Of a DNA stretch of 64,000 nt, positions 1-8,269 are shown one piece after another. Numbering within the stretch: the stretch's first letter is position 1; each line of letters starts with the position of its first letter. The notes under the pieces were generated by a model. The model did no database searches. It had not been told where the DNA came from and worked only from the letters and a program-made list of their open reading frames with translations. The stretch spans positions 124,001-188,000 of the forward strand of contig NZ_PDJE01000001.1 in the NCBI RefSeq assembly GCF_002563955.1, in the 5' to 3' direction. The DNA is from Paramicrobacterium agarici (lineage in GTDB: Bacteria; Actinomycetota; Actinomycetes; Actinomycetales; Microbacteriaceae). Position numbers and translations under genes: made by a program.

Positions 1-696
1 CGGCCGCTTCACCGTCCGCGCGCCACGGCGAACGAAGCCGCCGTCGCGCCCTGCCGTGCCCACGACGTGCGCGGCACCTGCATCGACGAGGCGATCGACG
101 AGCTCGTCGAGCGTGCTCTCATACAGCATCCTCGCGTCGTCTTCGCCGACCTTGATGAGTTCACATCGCGACGCGAGCGACTCAAAGCCGCGCACGAACT
201 CCTCGCGCGAGTGCATCATCCCCTCGCGCGGGTTGGGATCGATGATCAGCCTCCGGCGATCATGAGGGACGGATGCTGCGAGCTGCTCGACTTGACCGGC
301 ATTGTCGAAGGGAAAACAGCTGACGACCGTGAACGGAGCATCGGCAATGGCCCGCCTGCTCTCGGGACCGAACTCGATCGCGCGTCTTCGCGCCGCCTCG
401 TTGAACGCGTAGGTCGGCTCGCCATCACGCCTGTCGCTCACGGCTCGCGATGTGCCATTCGGGCCGATCGTCCGCACGAATCCCACGCCGTGCTGGTCGA
501 GGAACTCCGCGATGCGTGCGCCGTCGGCATCGTCGCCGATCATGGCGATGAGCGTGGTCGGGACGCCCAGCCGTGCAATGCCGACAGCCACATTGAGGGC
601 CGCGCCGCCCACGAAGTCGCGTGTTCCGGTCTCGTCGCGCAGTTCGTCGATCAGGGCATCGCCGATCACGGCGACGGGAGCCGGTGAGCTGTGCAT
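1..696 (-). CDS. PfkB-family sugar kinase, C-terminus off the left edge
   Basis: ATP-dependent kinase of the ribokinase/fructokinase (PfkB) superfamily, expected to phosphorylate a sugar in the cytosol. The visible 232 codons start MHSSPAPVAVIGDALIDELR and carry PfkB signature 1 (VGGAALNVAVGIARLG, residues 29-44), a Gly-Asp-Asp after it, and the lid and substrate-binding region. The second signature (the G-A-G-D catalytic loop) lies beyond position 1, so activity cannot be judged. It is divergent from the LacI regulator at 751 and shares a 54-bp intergenic region with it that holds a dre-like palindrome, so the two are probably co-regulated. The neighbourhood suggests an amino-sugar or hexosamine substrate, but the sequence alone does not fix it. 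Confidence 0.85.
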   Translation of the reverse strand, partial: MHSSPAPVAVIGDALIDELRDETGTRDFVGGAALNVAVGIARLGVPTTLIAMIGDDADGARIAEFLDQHGVGFVRTIGPNGTSRAVSDRRDGEPTYAFNEAARRRAIEFGPESRRAIADAPFTVVSCFPFDNAGQVEQLAASVPHDRRRLIIDPNPREGMMHSREEFVRGFESLASRCELIKVGEDDARMLYESTLDELVDRLVDAGAAHVVGTAGRDGGFVRRGARTVKRP

Positions 697-722
697 ATCG
701 GCAAATGTACACGGCTCAGTAA

Positions 723-738
723 GCTGGTGCTGACCAGG
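723..738. promoter_or_regulatory. dre-like palindrome (possible DasR/NagR-type GntR site)
   Basis: GCTGGTGCTGACCAGG contains CTGGT-GCTG-ACCAG. The TGGT-N4-ACCA core and spacing match the known DasR/NagR consensus (ACTGGTCTAGACCAGT) at 11 of 16 positions by my alignment; the CTAG centre is not conserved. It sits between a sugar kinase and a LacI gene in an amino-sugar region, where such sites are expected. It could equally be an operator for the adjacent LacI protein. Confidence 0.35.
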
Positions 739-750
739 TGAGGGAGTGCG

Positions 751-1761
751 ATGGCGGGTATCGAAGAGGTCGCCAAGAAGGCGGGCGTCTCGACGGCGAC
801 CGTGTCTCGCGCGCTTTCCGGCCGCGGCTACGTCTCAGAGGCGACGCGGAGCAAGGTTCGCGGTGCGGCATCGGAGCTCGGCTACGTCGTGTCGTCGACA
901 GCATCCGGTCTTGCCTCTGGGCGAACCCGCAACGTCGGCGTCGTCGTGCCGCTTCTCAGCCACTGGTACTTCTCGACCGTCGTCGAGGGAGCCGAGACGG
1001 CGCTGCTGCGCCGCGGCTACGACACGACGCTCTATAACCTGATGGGCGGCGAGGCCGAGCGCCGCAGTGTGTTCACACATTTTCTGCTTCGCAAGCGAGT
1101 GGATGCTGTCATCGCGATCAATCTCGAGCTGACCGTCGACGAGGTGCGCGCCCTGCACGACCTGCGCAAACCGCTCGTCGGCATCGGCGGGCCGATTCCC
1201 GATGTGCCGACGCTCGCGCTCGACGATTTCGAGGTCGCGCGGCTTGCGACGTCGCATCTCGCTGGACTCGGGCATCGGCGCATCGGGCACATCGGCGGTG
1301 GCCGAGAGTTCGATATCGACTTTCACCTGCCCACGACGAGACGACGCGGCTACGAAGTGGCGCTTGCCGATGCCGCAATCACCCTCGATGAACGGCTCAT
1401 TCGTCCCGCTGACTTCACCATGAAGGGCGGATATGTCGCCGCGAAGCAGCTGCTCGGCTCACCTGTCGACCGCCCGACGGCCATCTTCGCCGCGTCTGAC
1501 GAGATGGCGATCGGGGCGATTCTCGCGGCACGCGATCTCGGGCTCTCGGTTCCGCGCGATGTCTCGATTATCGGGGTCGACGACAATCAGCAGGCGCCGT
1601 TCTTCGATTTGACCACGATCGCCCAGTTTCCGCGACAGCAGGGCGAAACGGCCGTTGATCTGCTGCTCGCCGAACTCGGCGAGAGCACGACGGCCCCCAC
1701 TGACCTCAACCTCCCGTTCGAGCTTGTAGTGCGCGGCTCGACCGCTCGTCCGCAGGAGTGA
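751..1761 (+). CDS. LacI-family transcriptional regulator
   Basis: DNA-binding repressor of 336 aa. The N-terminal LacI helix-turn-helix is IEEVAKKAGVSTATVSRALS (about residues 4-23), followed by the hinge helix and a periplasmic-binding-protein-like effector domain starting at NVGVVVPLLSHWYF (about residue 66). The start is supported by the purine-rich AGGTGAGGGAG just upstream. It is divergent from the PfkB kinase at 696 and convergent with the GH20 gene, whose stop lies 7 bp past its own. The likely effector is a sugar handled by these neighbours. Which operators it binds is not certain. Confidence 0.9.
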   Translation: MAGIEEVAKKAGVSTATVSRALSGRGYVSEATRSKVRGAASELGYVVSSTASGLASGRTRNVGVVVPLLSHWYFSTVVEGAETALLRRGYDTTLYNLMGGEAERRSVFTHFLLRKRVDAVIAINLELTVDEVRALHDLRKPLVGIGGPIPDVPTLALDDFEVARLATSHLAGLGHRRIGHIGGGREFDIDFHLPTTRRRGYEVALADAAITLDERLIRPADFTMKGGYVAAKQLLGSPVDRPTAIFAASDEMAIGAILAARDLGLSVPRDVSIIGVDDNQQAPFFDLTTIAQFPRQQGETAVDLLLAELGESTTAPTDLNLPFELVVRGSTARPQE

Positions 1762-1768
1762 CGAGCCG

Positions 1769-3412
1769 TCAGGAGCTCGCGGTGCGATCGACGATGTTCT
1801 CGACGAGCGCACGCTGAATCGCAAGGCGCTCCTCACGCGTGATGGGCTTGCCCGGCGCATCCGGGCGGCTCTGCCACGGCGCCGGCCCTTCCAGGTCGCG
1901 ATACTCGACGCCGAGTGCGTCGAGGCGGACCAGGTGCTCGTCGAGACGCCGTCGGAAGTCTGCGAGATCTTTGTCGACCGACCACACGGCCTCGGCGACA
2001 GCGCAGAGCCGCGGAAACAGCATGTAGTCGAGGGCGCGCGGAGAATCGAGGTGCTCACTCCAGATATTCGCCTGACCGCCGAGCACGTGCCGAGCCTGCT
2101 CAGGGGTGAGCTCGGGCGGCAGCGGATCGAACGCGTACACGTCGTCGACGCCGAGGGGAAATCCGACGGGAATCGGCTCGCCCTCGTGGTCTGACTGCCG
2201 GTAGTCGAGGTAGACGGCATCGTCGGGGCAGACCACGACGTCGTGTCCGGCGCGTGCAGCGGCAACGGCTCCGAAGCGCCCCCGCCAAGAGGCAACGGTC
2301 GCGCCCGCTGCGAGCCCGCCCTCGAGAATCTCGTCCCACCCGTAGGCACGCCGCCCTCGCGACGTCAGATGCGCATCGATCTGACCGATGAACCAGCTCT
2401 GCGCTGCTTCTTCATCGGCCAGGCCGCGTTCGCGCATGAGCTCCTGCGTTCGCGCGTCACCCTGCCACTCGGTCTTCTTCGCCTCGTCTCCGCCGATTCC
2501 GATGAAGCGCGACGGAAAGACCTCAATGACCTCGTCGAGAATGCGACGGAACGCGTCGACCGTCGCCTCCTCGAGGTTGAGTACACGGGTGCTGATGCCC
2601 CAGCGCGCCCAGGGCTCGGCCGGTGCCTCACCGATTCCCCATTCGGGATACGCGGAGAGCGCCGCCTGAACGTGGCCGGGCATCTCGATCTCGGGAACGA
2701 CGTCGATGCCGCGCTCGGCTGCGTACGCGACGATCTCGCGCGCGTCGTCTTTCGTGTACCAGCCGCCATGCGGGCGACCCGTCATCGTCGCATTCGGCCC
2801 GTGGCCCCGCTGACTGTCGCTGCGCCAGCCGCCGCGCTCCGTCAGGCGCGGAAACGCGTCGATCTGCAGACGCCATCCCTGGTCATCGGTCAGGTGAAGG
2901 TGCAGCGTGTTGAGCTTGTGCACCGCCATCAGGTCAATGACCCTCATGACCTCCCGCTTTGGCAGAAAGTGCCGCGCGACATCGAGCATGAGACCGCGCC
3001 AGGGGAACCTCGGCGCATCCGAGATGACGCAGTGCGGCAGCATCCATTCGGTGGTTCTCGTGCGGGCCGAACGGTGGATCGCGGGCGGAAGCAGCTGCAC
3101 AAGACTCTGTATACCCCAGAGGATGCCGCGGGGCGATCCCGCGCGAAGCACAACGCCGCCCTCGTCAATGCTCAGGCGATACTCTTCGGCGTCGGCGTTA
3201 GGCTCGATTTCGAGCGTGATGTCGCCGCTGCCCGCGTCGGCGATCGCGAACGCGAAGCCTGTCGCGGGTCGCAACAGCCCCTGGAGCACCCGTGCGGCGG
3301 GCACGAGCTCTGGCGGTGCGCCGATGGTCGCGGTCGGGGCCATCGGGTACTCCCCCGGACTGACTGTCGCGTCGCGCGGCGCAGGAATGATCGAGAGCTC
3401 AGATGTCGACAT
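1769..3412 (-). CDS. Family 20 beta-N-acetylhexosaminidase
   Basis: Exo-hydrolase removing terminal beta-linked GlcNAc/GalNAc, 547 aa. The N-terminal GH20b-type domain occupies about residues 1-130 and the TIM barrel follows from FPWRGLMLDVARHFLP. HLHLTDDQGWRL lies at about 171-182, and the catalytic Asp-Glu pair is D309-E310 in FIGIGGDEAKKTEW. There is no signal peptide, so the enzyme is probably cytosolic and acts on imported oligosaccharides. The start at 3412 is chosen for the AAGGTGG ribosome site; a much longer reading frame upstream runs into the divergent kinase gene and is rejected. In this context it could split GlcNAc from MurNAc-type disaccharides, a role usually played by GH3 NagZ, which is not seen here. 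Confidence 0.93.
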   Translation of the reverse strand: MSTSELSIIPAPRDATVSPGEYPMAPTATIGAPPELVPAARVLQGLLRPATGFAFAIADAGSGDITLEIEPNADAEEYRLSIDEGGVVLRAGSPRGILWGIQSLVQLLPPAIHRSARTRTTEWMLPHCVISDAPRFPWRGLMLDVARHFLPKREVMRVIDLMAVHKLNTLHLHLTDDQGWRLQIDAFPRLTERGGWRSDSQRGHGPNATMTGRPHGGWYTKDDAREIVAYAAERGIDVVPEIEMPGHVQAALSAYPEWGIGEAPAEPWARWGISTRVLNLEEATVDAFRRILDEVIEVFPSRFIGIGGDEAKKTEWQGDARTQELMRERGLADEEAAQSWFIGQIDAHLTSRGRRAYGWDEILEGGLAAGATVASWRGRFGAVAAARAGHDVVVCPDDAVYLDYRQSDHEGEPIPVGFPLGVDDVYAFDPLPPELTPEQARHVLGGQANIWSEHLDSPRALDYMLFPRLCAVAEAVWSVDKDLADFRRRLDEHLVRLDALGVEYRDLEGPAPWQSRPDAPGKPITREERLAIQRALVENIVDRTASS

Positions 3413-3424
3413 TGCCACCTTCGT

Positions 3425-3473
3425 TGTGATATTTGCACAGCAGATTGCAGAGTACGCTCGAACACCGTATTCT
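3425..3473 (+). promoter_or_regulatory. Divergent promoter: -35/-10 for the kinase plus TGTG-N7-CACA palindrome
   Basis: TTGCAG (3445-3450), a 17-bp spacer and TATTCT (3468-3473) make a good sigma-A-type promoter for the kinase starting at 3495. Next to it TGTGATATTTGCACA (3425-3439) is a short palindrome lying in the leader or promoter of the divergent GH20 gene, a plausible operator for LacI or another regulator. Confidence 0.5.
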
Positions 3474-3494
3474 CCCGAGCATGAAGGTGTCAAC

Positions 3495-4394
3495 GTGCAC
3501 GTGACCTGCGTCGGCGAGCTGCTCGTCGTGCTGGCCCAGCCCGTCGCAGAGCCGCTCGAGAGCACCGTCTCGTTCACGAGATCGCTGGGAGGCAGCGAAT
3601 TCAATACGGCCGTCGCGCTCGCCGCGAGCGGAACCTCCGTCGGCATGGTGTCCGTTGTCGGCGACGACGGCTTCGGCCGGTATGCGTCAGCAAACGTCGC
3701 CTCGCACAGCATCGAGACCTCCGGCATCGTCGTCGACGACGAACGCCCCACCGGGCTGTATGTGAAGGAGCTTGGCGCTGTCGGGGTCAGCCGCATGCAC
3801 TACTTTCGCGCCGCCTCGGCGGGCAGCTTGCTCTCGCCCGCCATCATCAGGCGGCCCGACATCGAGTTGCTCCTCTCGACGACGCGAGTCATTCACACCA
3901 CGGGCATCACGGCAGCCCTCTCTGCCTCATCGCTCGCGGCACTCTCACTGATCGTCGAGGAGCGCGGTGATCGACTGCTGAGCTTCGACGTGAGTTGGAG
4001 GCCGAGCCTGTGGCGCGACCGCGAAGATGAGGCAACCGAGGTGCTCGGGGCGTTCGTCGGCCAGTCCGACGTCGCCTTTGCGACGAGGGCAGACGCCTGT
4101 GAGGCCTTCGGCACGGGCGAGCCTGACGCTCTGCGCTCACTGTTTCCCGAGCCACGCTGGCTCTTCGTCTCGGACAAGCAGAGCATCACAGCATTCGACG
4201 GCCGGCGCCGAAACGTCATCGCGCGCACCACATCGCCCGCCGTTGACGCGATCGGCGCATCAGACGCGTTCTCGGGCGGGGTGCTCGCGGCTCTCCTGCG
4301 CGGAGCTTCTGTGGCCGACGCGGCGGTTGCCGGTGACGAGCTGGCGACACGAGTGAGTGCCTCGACGTCGGATCACCTGCTGTCGTCGTCCTGA
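3495..4394 (+). CDS. PfkB-family carbohydrate kinase (2-keto-3-deoxygluconate kinase-like)
   Basis: Sugar kinase of 299 aa in the ribokinase fold. It starts VHVTCVGELLVVLAQP with signature 1 SLGGSEFNTAVALAASG. The C-terminal catalytic loop is DAIGASDAFSGG, with the general base expected at about D257; the usual GAGD is GASD here, a substitution at the second glycine of the anion hole. The GTG at 3495 is preferred because GAAGG lies 7 nt upstream; GTG at 3501 is an alternative. It is divergent from the hexosaminidase and convergent with the RpiR gene, overlapping its 3' end by 22 bp. Substrate unknown; the location suggests an aminosugar-derived acid or hexose. Confidence 0.85.
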   Translation: MHVTCVGELLVVLAQPVAEPLESTVSFTRSLGGSEFNTAVALAASGTSVGMVSVVGDDGFGRYASANVASHSIETSGIVVDDERPTGLYVKELGAVGVSRMHYFRAASAGSLLSPAIIRRPDIELLLSTTRVIHTTGITAALSASSLAALSLIVEERGDRLLSFDVSWRPSLWRDREDEATEVLGAFVGQSDVAFATRADACEAFGTGEPDALRSLFPEPRWLFVSDKQSITAFDGRRRNVIARTTSPAVDAIGASDAFSGGVLAALLRGASVADAAVAGDELATRVSASTSDHLLSSS

Positions 4395-5281
4395 CCCTTC
4401 CGTCGGCGCACGTGAGGCACGCGACGTTGTTTCACCGCATCGAACGTGCGGCTCAGCGGTTCGGAGTAGACCGGAAAGCGACGGTGCACGAGAGCGGCGA
4501 ACAGAATGTCGACGACGGCAAGCTGAGCGATGCGGCTGGCCATTGCTGCCGACCGATACTCGTCTTCTCTCGACCGTGTGCGCAGCACGAGGTCGCTTGC
4601 GTGGGCGAGCTGGGAGTCGGGATCACTCGTGATGCACACGGTCGTGCCGTTTGCCTGCGCCGCGATGTCGAGCGCGTCGATGACCTCGCGCGTCTGGCCG
4701 GAGTGTGAGATGCCGATGGCGACGCCACCCGGCTTCTGCAGAGCGACGGACGAGAGTGCCAGGTGGTGGTCGGCGAAGTGGTGCGCCGGCAGATCGATGC
4801 GCTGCAGCTTCATCTGCAGGTCCGCGGCAACGAGACCGCTCGATCCGCTGCCGACGATGTCGATCCGCGGAGACCGCGCAAGTGCGGCTGCCACCGTTTC
4901 GACGGTGTCCGGGTCGAGTTTCTTCGTCGTCTCTTCGATCGTCATCGCATCGCGGTACCCGATCGTCGAGATGATGTCGCCGATCGATGCATCGTGAGCG
5001 ATCGGACCGCCGTCGGCCGAGAACCGCTCCCTCCGCACGTGCTCGCGTGTCGTCGAGGTCGCAAGGTCGAGGCGAAAATCTCGGTATCCGGTATAGCCGA
5101 GCGACTGCGCGAAGCGCGCGACCGTCGCCTGTGACACGCCGCACTGTTGCGCCAGCTCCGTGATCGTCAACTCGACGGATCCCTCAGGGTCAGCCAGAAG
5201 CAACTCGGCCACCCTCGCTTCCGCCGCGCTCAGCGTCGGCAGCACGCGAGCGAGAGACTGCACAACGTTCTCGTCGGCCAT
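4373..5281 (-). CDS. RpiR/MurR-family regulator (HTH_6 + SIS)
   Basis: Transcriptional regulator of 302 aa. The N-terminal HTH_6 domain (about residues 1-77) contains TITELAQQCGVSQATVARFAQ. A sugar-isomerase (SIS) effector domain follows (about 125-260, with IDIVGSGSSGLVAADLQMKL) and senses phosphosugars. It is the last gene of the leftward operon, starting 6 nt after the murQ stop, so it should be autoregulated with murQ-anmK and the ABC genes. Family knowledge makes MurNAc-6-phosphate or GlcNAc-6-phosphate the likely ligand. A GAAA-TTTC-type palindrome upstream of the operon (10568-10582) is a candidate binding site. Confidence 0.92.
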   Translation of the reverse strand: MADENVVQSLARVLPTLSAAEARVAELLLADPEGSVELTITELAQQCGVSQATVARFAQSLGYTGYRDFRLDLATSTTREHVRRERFSADGGPIAHDASIGDIISTIGYRDAMTIEETTKKLDPDTVETVAAALARSPRIDIVGSGSSGLVAADLQMKLQRIDLPAHHFADHHLALSSVALQKPGGVAIGISHSGQTREVIDALDIAAQANGTTVCITSDPDSQLAHASDLVLRTRSREDEYRSAAMASRIAQLAVVDILFAALVHRRFPVYSEPLSRTFDAVKQRRVPHVRRRKGQDDDSR

Positions 5282-5287
5282 AGCTGC

Positions 5288-6235
5288 TCAGTTGCTCGTC
5301 GCACTCGAGTGCGCGAGAGCATCCCTGATGAAACCGTCGGCCTCGTGCAGCGCGGCGCGTGCCTGTGCTGCGGAGACTCCTGCGAGAACGGCGACGATCG
5401 CCGTCTTCACGGATCCGTCCGCAGCATCCAGCTGCTCAGCGGCTCGTTCCCTGTCGCATCCCGTCGCGCGCATGATCGTTCTCTCGGCGCGAGCCCGCAG
5501 CTTCTCGTTCGTAATCTGCACGTCGACCATGAGCGTTCCAAAGGTCTTGCCCAGACGCACCATCGTCAGAGTGCTCAACATATTGAGCACCATCTTCTGC
5601 GCGGTTCCCGCCTTGAGACGCGTCGAGCCCGAGATGATCTCGGGACCAACGACGACCTCGATCGCCGTGTGCGCCGCGGCACCGAGTGCTGACTCTGCAT
5701 TGCACGCGACCCCGACGGTGAACGCACCTCGTTCGCGTGCTTCGGCCACGGCACCGAGCACGTAGGGGGTGCGACCGGATGCTGAGACGCCGACGACCGT
5801 ATCGAACGCACCGACGTCGCGCGCAGCCACGTCGGAAGCACCGAGCTCTGCGTCGTCTTCTGCCCCTTCGACGGCGGTGCGAATCGCGCCGTCACCCCCG
5901 GCGATGACACCGACAACACGGTCGGGATCGAGACCGAACGTGGGAGGAATCTCACTCGCGTCGAGAACACCGAGCCGCCCGGGCGTTCCCGCGCCGACAT
6001 AGAGCAGCCGCCCGCCGCGGCGCATGCGCTGGGCAATGGCGTCGACGGCCTCGGCGATCGCGGCATCGACGCGAGCCACCGCCGCCGCGACCGAGGCGTC
6101 TTCGCGGTTCATCGCCCGCACGAGCTCGGGCGTGCTCAGCTCGTCGAGCCGCGCGTAGTCATCGTTCACGCGCTCGGTGGCGAGCCCGCCGATCTCGCGA
6201 TGAACAGACTCTCCGACGTCTCGCCCCTCGATCAT
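5288..6235 (-). CDS. murQ: N-acetylmuramic acid 6-phosphate etherase MurQ
   Basis: Cleaves the lactyl ether of MurNAc-6-phosphate to give GlcNAc-6-phosphate and D-lactate in the cytosol; 315 aa, the normal family length. The SIS-fold signature YVGAGTPGRLGVLDASEIPP (about residues 79-98) is clear, with Pro where most MurQ proteins have Ser (GTSGR), and a following EGAED with conserved acidic residues. The C-terminal helical region GCDRERAAEQLDAADGSVK is typical. The ATG shares ATGA with the anmK stop, so translation is coupled. The frame stays open far upstream inside anmK, but the overlap fixes the start. Together with AnmK it converts anhydro-MurNAc into central amino-sugar metabolism. Confidence 0.95.
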   Translation of the reverse strand: MIEGRDVGESVHREIGGLATERVNDDYARLDELSTPELVRAMNREDASVAAAVARVDAAIAEAVDAIAQRMRRGGRLLYVGAGTPGRLGVLDASEIPPTFGLDPDRVVGVIAGGDGAIRTAVEGAEDDAELGASDVAARDVGAFDTVVGVSASGRTPYVLGAVAEARERGAFTVGVACNAESALGAAAHTAIEVVVGPEIISGSTRLKAGTAQKMVLNMLSTLTMVRLGKTFGTLMVDVQITNEKLRARAERTIMRATGCDRERAAEQLDAADGSVKTAIVAVLAGVSAAQARAALHEADGFIRDALAHSSATSN

Positions 6236-7410
6236 GCGGTCTTCCTCTCTCGAATTCGCAGCCCGGCGACTCTGCCCACCGCGACGCGCGGTGCCCACCC
6301 CGCCGGCGTGATCGTTCCCGCTACTCGAGCTCCGACGTTCCGGTTTAGCGTGACGGGCAACCCGTGTGCCCCGAAGTATCCCACAAGCGCGAAGAGCAGA
6401 GACTCCTTGTGCGCGGGATCGACTCCCCGTTCGGCGCTCGAGACGAGCGTGCAGCCGTCGTCGGCGAGCGCATCGCGGAGCGCTGTCATGAGCGCTCGGT
6501 TGTACACGCCGCCGCCCGAGGCAATGAGTGTGCGCACGGCCCCCGACCGCGCAAGCGATTCCGCGACCGAGCGCGCCGTGAGCTGCACGAGCGTCGCGAG
6601 CAGACTCTCGAGCGAGACCTCGTGTCCGATCGCCGCCAGAGCATCGTCGATGACGGCGAGGTCGAACGTCTCCCTTCCCGTGCTCTTCGGCGGCAGCTGC
6701 CCGAAGTACGGGTGCCTCAACAAGGTATTCAGAAGCGCATGATCGACAGATCCGGATGCTGCGCGCGAACCGGCCGCATCGTATGCGTCGACCCCCGCCG
6801 TCGCTCGCGCGACGACCGCGTCGAGCAATCCGTTCGCGGGGCCGGTGTCCCAGCCCGTTGCCGTGCCGTCCGTCTCGACGCGGCTGACGTTCGCGATCCC
6901 GCCGAGGTTGAGCGTGGCGATCGGCGCGCTGTCGCGACGTGCCTCGCCACCGAGCCATGCGGCGTCGAAGACGGGCATGAGCGGCGCGCCGTTGCCGCCC
7001 GCTGCGATGTCGGCGGCACGCAGATCCGAGATCACCGCGGCTCCCGTGCGCTCGGCGATCACGGCGCTGCGCCCAAGTTGCAGCGTCCCCCGCGCACGGC
7101 CGCCCTCGACCCAGTGGTAGACGGTCTGACCGGGTGCGACGACAAGCTCGGCGCCGCCGCATGCGGCCTCTGCGACAGCATCCGCGAACGCCTCAGCGAT
7201 GTCGATGTCGAGGCGCGCGATCTCGCCAATGCCCACCGGCGCCCCGAGTGCAGCATCGAGAATGCGACGACGCAGCGGCTCGGGCCACGGCACGCTGGTG
7301 AGCACCTCGGGCGTCAGGTCGATGACACCCGACTGGTCCACGACGATATCGACACGTGCGATGTCGATGGCATCGGCCGAGGTGCCCGAATGCGCAACGG
7401 CGACCTTCAC
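6232..7410 (-). CDS. anmK: Anhydro-N-acetylmuramic acid kinase AnmK
   Basis: Phosphorylates and hydrolyses 1,6-anhydro-MurNAc to MurNAc-6-phosphate, feeding MurQ. 392 aa of the hexokinase/ASKHA fold. The start MKVAVAHSGTSADAID corresponds to the family GTSxDGID phosphate loop. APGQTVYHW (substrate loop), LNLGGIANVSRV, DTGPANGLLD and LIASGGGVYNRALM are all recognisable and ordered as in characterised AnmK. It is 28 nt downstream of the permease gene and overlaps murQ by 4 bp. AnmK implies a source of anhydromuropeptides, products of lytic transglycosylases. Confidence 0.95.
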   Translation of the reverse strand: MKVAVAHSGTSADAIDIARVDIVVDQSGVIDLTPEVLTSVPWPEPLRRRILDAALGAPVGIGEIARLDIDIAEAFADAVAEAACGGAELVVAPGQTVYHWVEGGRARGTLQLGRSAVIAERTGAAVISDLRAADIAAGGNGAPLMPVFDAAWLGGEARRDSAPIATLNLGGIANVSRVETDGTATGWDTGPANGLLDAVVARATAGVDAYDAAGSRAASGSVDHALLNTLLRHPYFGQLPPKSTGRETFDLAVIDDALAAIGHEVSLESLLATLVQLTARSVAESLARSGAVRTLIASGGGVYNRALMTALRDALADDGCTLVSSAERGVDPAHKESLLFALVGYFGAHGLPVTLNRNVGARVAGTITPAGWAPRVAVGRVAGLRIRERKTA

Positions 7411-7438
7411 TGTCGCCCTCCGGGCTCAGGCGTCTGGT

Positions 7439-8269
7439 TCATCCCTTCACCGCGCCGGCGACGAGACCGCTCGAGAGCTTGCCCTGCACCAGAATGAAGA
7501 AGATCATGACGGGAATCGTGATCACCGTGGATGCTGCCATGACGGCGCCCCAGTCGTTGGAGTGCAGCCCGAAGAACTGCTTGAGTCCGATGGCCACGGT
7601 ATAGCTCTGGTCTTCGCCGCCGAGCAGTGTCATGGCGAAGATGAACTCGTTCCAGGCGGTGATGAACGAGAAGATGCTTGTCGCGACGAGCCCTGGGGCC
7701 ACGAGCGGCAGCAGCACGGAGCGGAACATGCGACCCCAGCTGGCGCCGTCAAGATACGCGGCCTCTTCGAGTTCGACGGGCACCGCGGCGACGAAGCCGC
7801 GCAGCATCCAGATGCCGAACGGGAGCGAGAACGCCAGGTAGACGACGATCAGTCCCGTGAGTGTGCCGAGCAGCTGCAGATCGCGTACCTGCACGAACAG
7901 CGGAATCACGAGTGCCTCGAGCGGGACCATCTGCACCGCGAGGATCATCATGAGCACCCCCGTGCGAAACCGGAACCGGAATCGCGCGACGGCGACCGAG
8001 GCCAACAGCGCGAGCGCCGCGGAGATCAACACCGTGAAGAGGGCGACGATGGCGGAGTTCGCGAGAAAGCGGCCGAAGTTCCCCTCGGTGAACACGAACT
8101 CGAAGTTGACGAGCGAGAACTCGGCAGGCAGCAGAGACTGCCCGCCGCTCGAGGCCCTCGCGTCGAACGCACTTGAGACCATCCAGTAGGCCGGAAAGAG
8201 GGTGAAGATGAGCAGCAGCGTGACGAGGACGCCCTTTGTGATGGTGCGTCCGAGACTTTTGCGCCTCAC
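7439..8269 (-). CDS. CUT1 ABC sugar transporter permease (MalG-type)
   Basis: Inner-membrane permease of a carbohydrate ABC importer, 276 aa with about six hydrophobic segments starting at GVLVTLLLIFTLFPAYWMV. The EAA loop ELEEAAYLDGASWGRMF contacts the ATPase. The GTG start overlaps the previous permease stop (GTGA), which argues against the longer upstream frame. It ends in a short tail typical of MalG-like proteins. There is no ATP-binding gene in the operon, so a shared MsiK-type ATPase encoded elsewhere is inferred, as is common in actinobacteria. Substrate inferred from context: GlcNAc- or MurNAc-containing sugars. Confidence 0.9.
   Translation of the reverse strand: MRRKSLGRTITKGVLVTLLLIFTLFPAYWMVSSAFDARASSGGQSLLPAEFSLVNFEFVFTEGNFGRFLANSAIVALFTVLISAALALLASVAVARFRFRFRTGVLMMILAVQMVPLEALVIPLFVQVRDLQLLGTLTGLIVVYLAFSLPFGIWMLRGFVAAVPVELEEAAYLDGASWGRMFRSVLLPLVAPGLVATSIFSFITAWNEFIFAMTLLGGEDQSYTVAIGLKQFFGLHSNDWGAVMAASTVITIPVMIFFILVQGKLSSGLVAGAVKG

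Noticed and set aside
2243..3484. 413-codon open frame antisense to the hexosaminidase
   Set aside because: Shadow of a high-GC gene: it runs opposite to a well-supported GH20 gene, has no recognisable domain and no ribosome site.
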